DNA of 64,000 nucleotides from contig CM045731.1 of the NCBI GenBank assembly GCA_024760905.1, positions 22,876,001-22,940,000 on the forward strand, in the 5' to 3' direction. This DNA is from Plotosus lineatus (Eukaryota; Chordata; Actinopteri; Siluriformes; Plotosidae). This document shows positions 58,645-64,000 of the stretch, piece by piece. A model generated the notes under the pieces. The model had not been told where the DNA came from, did no database searches, and saw only the letters and a program-made list of their open reading frames with translations. Position 1 is the stretch's first letter; each line of letters starts with the position of its first letter. The position numbers and the translations under genes were made by a program.

Positions 58645-60935
58645 TGCTTGTTACCTTTTAATGACCCAGACAGCACAGAGAAACTGTTGGCAGCCTTCAG
58701 AGATGTGGTTTACTCCACAGTCTTTGAACACCTTGGACCGGAAACTCACAAGCACAAGGATTGGTTTGATGAGAATGATGAGGAGAATAATGCTCTCCAC
58801 TCTGAGGCTCTCCAGCTGTTCAGAGCACATCAGAATGACCCTCATCACTACCGAAGAAAGGCACCTTTGCCATTGTAAAAAGCAAGGTACAAAAGAAACT
58901 CCATAAGATGCAGGATTTGTGGTACAGCAAGAAGGCCAAATAAATACAGGGCAATGCGGACAGTCAACACCAAATGTTTTTATGTCACCTTGAAGATTGT
59001 GCATGGACCTCAGTCCACTGGTTCCTCCCCCTTCTCACTGCAGACGAGATGCAGCTGCTGACCAAAAAGAAGCAGATTCTACAAAAGTGTGCTGAACACT
59101 TCAACCTGGTCTGAACCGCCCTGCCACAATCAACCACAAGGCCATTGCCTGCCTACCTCAGGTGGAGATCAACATGAAACTTCAATAATCTCCCCACAGA
59201 ATAAGAAGTCATCAGAAAGGCTGTCAAGCAACTTTCCTGTGGCAAAACACCAGGATCAGATGCAATCCGTGCAGAGGTATACAAAGCAGGAGGACCAGCT
59301 TTGATGCAGAAACTGACCGAGCTCTTCCAGTCCATGTGGAGTCAAAGGAAGGTCCCACAACAGCTGAAAGATGCCACCATGGTCCGCATCTACAAAAAGA
59401 AAGGTAACCACCAGTCCTGTGACAATCATCGAAGGATCTCACTCCTGTCCATCTCTGGGAAGATCCTGGCCAGTGTCATGCTCAACCATTTGCTCCAGCA
59501 TCTCAAGAAGGGTCTCCTCCCAGAAAGTCAGTGTGGCTTTCTTGCTGAACGTAGAACAGTCAACATGGTATTTGCTGCATGCCAACTCCAGGAAAAATGC
59601 CAAGAGCAGCATAGCAACCTCTTCGTGACCTTTGTCAATCTGACAAAGGTTTTTGACACGATCAGCAGGGATGGCTTATGGAAGATAATAGAGAAGTTTG
59701 GCTGCCCAAGCAAGTTGATCATGATCGTCCAGCAGTTCCATGATGGCATGATGGTGAAATTATTAGATGACGGAGATGAGTCAGAGGCTTTCCCAGTGAG
59801 AAACGGCATGAAACAACGCTGTGTTCTTGCCCCACCATTCTTCACCATGGTCTTCCCAGCCATTCTGACAGATGCTTTTCGTGATTGCCAAGATGGGATG
59901 CAGATCAGATACAGGACTGACTGGACTGTTCAACCTCAGGCACCTGCAAGACATTACCAAGGTGAAGGAGATGGACATCAGAGATTTCTTGTTTGCTGAT
60001 GACTGTGCCCTCAACCCCAGTACAGAGCAGAAGATGCTGCATGAAATGGACTGCTTCTCAAGGGCCTGTGACAACTTTGGTCTCACCATAAGCAATAAAA
60101 AGACTGAAGTTATGTACCAGCCTGCACCAGGACAGCTATATCAGGAACCACACATCACAGTGAAGGGACAGAAACTCCAGGCTGTTGACAGCTTTACCTA
60201 TCTGGAGAGTACACTTTTAAGAGTGATGAACATCGATGCAGAAGTCAAGAACAGGATTGCCAAGGCCAGTTCTACCTTTGGAACACTGTGAGAATGTGTG
60301 GGGGCAGAGAGGACTCGGCCTTACCACCAAGCTGAAGATCAACACACAGGGGTGCTGCTCAACCACTTACACTCGAGCTGCCTCAGCTCACTCCTCCGCA
60401 TCAAGTGGCAGGACAAAATCCCTGACACGGAAGTCCTGGAACAAGCCGGCATTCCTAGTCTCCACACCCTTCATCAAAAATCATAGGTCAGATGGACAGG
60501 CCATGTTGTCAGAATGACAGATGGTCAATTGCCAAAACAGCTACTGTATGGAAAGCTTTGTGAAGGCAAGTGTTCAGTTGGGGGGCAGAAGAAACGCTTC
60601 AAATATGGCCTTGAAGCATCCGTCAAGGACATGAACATCAATGTCAGTACTTGGGAGCAGCTTCCTACCAACTGCTCAGCTTGACCAAGCAAAGTCTTCG
60701 CAGGTGCCCATGCAGCAGAGAAGCTGTGAACTGAAGTGGCACAGCAGAAATGTGCAGCGCGCAAAGCTCGAGCTGTCTCCACTTCCATCGCAGCACACAC
60801 CCACACATGCCCTGTGTGTTGGCGAGCATTTCAGGCTCGGATTGGTCTCACTAGCCAACTCTGGATCCCCAACCATGGATTACAGATCTGATATGAAGTC
60901 ATGGTCATCTTCGAACTCGAAGGACGAACAACATA
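58645..60935 (+). mobile_element. LINE family A, copy 3 (5'-truncated, RT core present)
   Basis: It starts at the same linker region as copy 1. The frame 59,301-59,999 keeps the RT core: LLPESQCGFLAERRTVNMVF, FVNLTKVFDTISRDGLWKI (motif A with Asp changed to Asn), FPVRNGMKQRCVLAPPFF (motif B), then a frameshift. Catalytic FADD is at 59,992-60,003 in the next frame (59,872-60,291). It ends near 60,935. It contains about 245 bp that copies 1 and 2 lack. Inactive. Confidence 0.82.
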
Positions 60936-62054
60936 TAATGGTTTTAAACAGTTTGCTAATAATTATTCTTACACTGGTAAGTATTCGCTCAAAATTGCAG
61001 CATGGTTCGCTGGATCCCCAACTTCCTCAGTTTCACCATCATCCATGATATCTTCATTTCTGCAAACTCCATCGATCTGTCTCTGAACACTTTCCTCTGC
61101 CTAGACACTGAGAAGAGCCCTGGTCTTCACCATCGTCCAATACTGTCTGTTCATGAAGAAATCAAATGGCTGAAGCAAGATGAAGAGAAATAAGTACTTA
61201 GTCTTCTCACTTTAAGTCAGAAGTGAACCCGGTCCTCCACAATGACCCCACCTTATGGTCTTGTCTGGCCTATGGGTAACCATGGGGCTAAATTCCTGAG
61301 GCTTCTAGCCTCAATGCAGTCCAAAGAAGGACAAACTATATCAATGACAATACACCAACTGCATGACTCTATACTGATGTCTTACAGCAAGTTGGTCCAA
61401 TGGCTGCCATTTGATATCAAAATGAAACTTCGGGGGGGGGGGTTTGTTTTTTTTTGTTTTTTTTTTAAGTACCTCAATGCTAATCACAGCATCACGAAGT
61501 TATACTCTAGAACCGTCTGAAACATTATTTCTTCGTCGTTGGTTAGAGGCTTTTATTTTCTTATATACTACAGGGCTGCTAAAGCTGTTCTGATTATTTG
61601 TGCTCTCTTGTAGAAAAATGCAGTTGTTAGTTAAATCAATGGCAGAGAATGAACTGAATCTTAATCTTCGCTCTGCACCTAATCCTTACATTAACACTGT
61701 AATTCAAACCTTAAGCTGTTCATCTATACATGCACAAAGCCACTGACAAAACATCACACATCACATAGACAGCATTGTTTGTCATAACAAGCATGTAGTT
61801 TCTCATAAATGTTCAGCTGACTCATTTCCAGTGGACCAAGGACAAATTAAAAAAAAAATTTAAAAATTTAAAAAAACACCCACCAACTAAAAAAGGTCTA
61901 AACATCAACTTATGCACCAGTTAGCCTCATGTGGCTTGGTCTTTAAGCCTCGGCGTGGTACCAAGAAGGCACGACTAAGCTTGGCTGGGTAGGAATTGTC
62001 CTCGATAAGGTGGAAAATGGTGATAAAGAGCTCTGTGAATTCACTGTCTGTCTA
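60936..62054. other. Spacer, no gene recognised
   Basis: Several short frames but no known family. A G10/T-rich run lies near 61,431-61,468. Confidence 0.45.
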
Positions 62055-62305
62055 TCTTCCTTTCGGCTTTTTCCTTTTACTCGGGAGTCGCCACAGCGAA
62101 TCATCTGATTCGCACGTTTGATTTGGCAGAGGTTTTTACGTCGGATGCCCTTCCTGTCACAACCCGTTTTAGCAAGGGACAGAAACACGCTGACGACTTT
62201 GCAGTCTACTCTTTACGAATGTCAGCAATGGTTCTTTTACATGCCTCTCACCATAGACAGTGAGAGACATGGCCCGCCTTTGATAACCCAGTTAGCTGCA
62301 CACTA
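62055..62305 (-). mobile_element. SINE fragment (RTE-tail family)
   Basis: The complement matches the body and RTE-like tail of 24,783-25,125: tcgggagtcgccacagcgaa and ggatgcccttcctgtcacaa on the plus strand. The tRNA head is truncated at about 62,305. Confidence 0.75.
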
Positions 62306-63266
62306 TGGGTGAATAATTATAAATAAACGGTGAAAGGTCATTTGTGAGTAAAAGTCTGGATGTTGGAGTTTTTGAAAGTTTATTCAAGTGCATAATGAGG
62401 TCTGAGGAGATGATTAGCATGCTAGCTTCAGTGTCTCTTACACATCACCACTATTACTGCTGCACCTTCTCTCAATGATTATAATTTCAGACACAATGTG
62501 CAGTATCTTTAATCTGTAAACATTTTAATGAGGGTACGACACAAAAAGCCCTGTTTATTCCTCTCATACAATGTAAGTAAATTACGAGATTGTTACAGGA
62601 ATTATTTAACTGATAAATGTATAGCTCATGTCGAAATTCTCTTAATGATATTTTATATTACTCTTAAAAAAAAAAAGAAAGAAAATGCACAAAAGATTTT
62701 AAATGTGACAATATTGATCCAGACTAAAACAAATGACCATCTTTATTAATCCCATGTAAATACATGTGTTAGGGGTGGAACTTTCAGCTGGACACAGGAA
62801 TTGCAGGAATGAACAGTTCAACAGGTAAGGTTTATTAATTCACTGGAGACACTGAAGAGCATAAACAATGACATAGATAATAAGCAGAAACAAACACTGA
62901 CAATAGGCAAAGACAATAAATGGTAACAAGCAATGGAGACGGTGGCTAGGAAGGCTGGCTGACCACAGAGCAAAAGCCAGGAGGGAACACAAGGTAGCCA
63001 CAGAGTGAGACAATAACATCTTCTGGCAGAAAGGTGAAGGTGCAGCTGGTCTTAATCATGAGTTGATTGAGGAGTGGGATCAGGTGTTCAATGCAGTACT
63101 CAGCCAGAAGTTGGTCAGCCACACACATCAGCCTCAGCCTGCACTGCTGGGGAAAAACAGGATTAGAACAAAACCACGGAACCACAAAACCAAAATCAAA
63201 GCCCAAAAAACACAAACCATAACAGAGTTCTAATTGGAATTGACCCCAAATGCTTTCAGTTCTCAC
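62306..63266. other. Spacer; intron side of the TRIM pseudogene
   Basis: No coil-coiled or B30.2 exons of the TRIM gene were recognised here on the minus strand. Otherwise AT-rich with a short A-rich run near 62,667. Confidence 0.4.
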
Positions 63267-63826
63267 CTGTTTTTCAGTTCTGTACACTTTAACAGACACT
63301 GTTGTGTCCTTTATGTTGATCAGTCACACACAGATAACAGATGAAGCTTTGGTCAGAGCAGATCGTTTCCTTGAGATTTCCAGAAGCTTCCACTAATGTG
63401 TGCTTTTTCAATCCAGAAATTTCATAATGAGGTTTCAGATCGATCTCAGAAAAGGATGCCACACACATCAGAGAGCACTTGACGGCTTTGTTTTCTCCTG
63501 GTACAGAAATCGCACTCCATATCTCCAGGTTCAGCGTAACAGTGAACAGGAGAAGCAGCTTGGACTTTATTCTTCTTCAGTTTCTACACCAGTCAGCCAA
63601 CTTGTTGTTTTTGCGGAGAACAGACCTTGGCATGAAAGTGTCTCTGCACTGAGAATAGCTGGACACCTCACTCTTATCTTCCTGATCCTAGCAGTCACTA
63701 ATGCACATCTTACAGAAACTATGACCACAGGAGAAACTCAGTGAATCCTTCAGGAGATCCATACATACTGGACAGGATGAACTGATCAAATGAAAGCTGA
63801 TCTACCAAAATACTTGCCTCTGCCAT
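63267..63826 (-). pseudogene. TRIM-family RING/B-box first exon, degraded
   Basis: ATG at 63,826 (minus) opens MAEASILVDQ, the stereotyped start of fish TRIM/fintrim proteins. After a one-base shift a RING follows: CPVCMDLLKDSLS, then SCGHSFCKMCISDC. The usual Trp codon after this is TAG. The final Cys pair is reduced (SQCRDTFMPRSVLRKNNKLA lacks its first Cys). Another frame carries the B-box (CYAEPGDMECDFCTRRKQ), then SGLKKHTLVEASGNLKE-like sequence and CYLCVTDQHKGH. The exon ends VYRTEKQ at a consensus donor cag/gtgaga (63,267/63,266). Family members are E3 ubiquitin ligases in cytosolic antiviral defence. This copy cannot encode one. Confidence 0.82.
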
Positions 63827-64000
63827 TTCTTCCTGGCTATTTTCTTTGAATTGTTGAGTGTGCATGGAAAGGAGGAGAGGGAAGGAACACAACTTGGATC
63901 ATGAATGATTCTGTTAACCATTTCCTGGACACTATTTCTGCTGAAGTAAAATAAAACCTCCAGACTGCACTGTAGAACATTCTAGTCTGTGCCTGCATGT
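63827..64000. other. Upstream flank of the TRIM pseudogene
   Basis: Nothing further recognised. Confidence 0.4.

Overview
This window looks like a vertebrate genome, most likely a ray-finned fish. It is AT-rich with long simple repeats. It carries L2/Rex-like and RTE-like LINEs, Tc1, hAT, Tigger/pogo, P-element-like and TTAA-type DNA transposons and tRNA-derived SINEs. It also has tandem C2H2 zinc-finger exons and decayed TRIM (RING/B-box) and B30.2/SPRY pieces of the kind expanded in fish. The fish assignment is inference. No prokaryotic-type gene, operon or CRISPR array was seen.

Most of the window is explained by a tandem segmental duplication that has been heavily colonised by transposons. 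Unit 1 runs from about 1 to 18,250. It holds an L2-like LINE 3' end, a block of unclassified shared sequence (936-5,967), a P-element-like transposase fragment, LINE-A copy 1, RTE copy R1, a 13-finger zinc-finger exon (14,416-15,702), RTE R2 and an L2-like 5' leader block. Unit 2 runs from about 18,285 to 46,110 and repeats these landmarks in the same order and orientation. It has an L2-like LINE at 18.5-19.9 kb, shared block 20,026-26,037, RTE R3, LINE-A copy 2, a 9-finger zinc-finger exon (37,190-38,140), RTE R4 and an L2-like 5' leader block. Several transposons sit in only one unit with the other unit showing an empty site, so they inserted after the duplication (or were lost from one copy).

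From 46 to 64 kb lie a Ty3/gypsy-like gag-protease remnant, an orphan SPRY exon fragment, three further decayed LINEs (families B, C and A copy 3), RTE R6, an inverted copy of part of the shared block, and a TRIM RING/B-box pseudogene exon on the minus strand.

The only long intact host-type reading frames are the two zinc-finger exons. Both end in the same frame-shifted C-terminal tail. Everything else with coding character is a broken transposon or pseudogene. The most informative observations are dated insertions (target duplication plus empty site), a four-layer transposon nest at 26,040-28,560, a P2X7-type cysteine-rich domain inside a TTAA-type transposon, a split THAP/P-element transposase, and an internal reverse-transcriptase deletion shared by two LINE copies.
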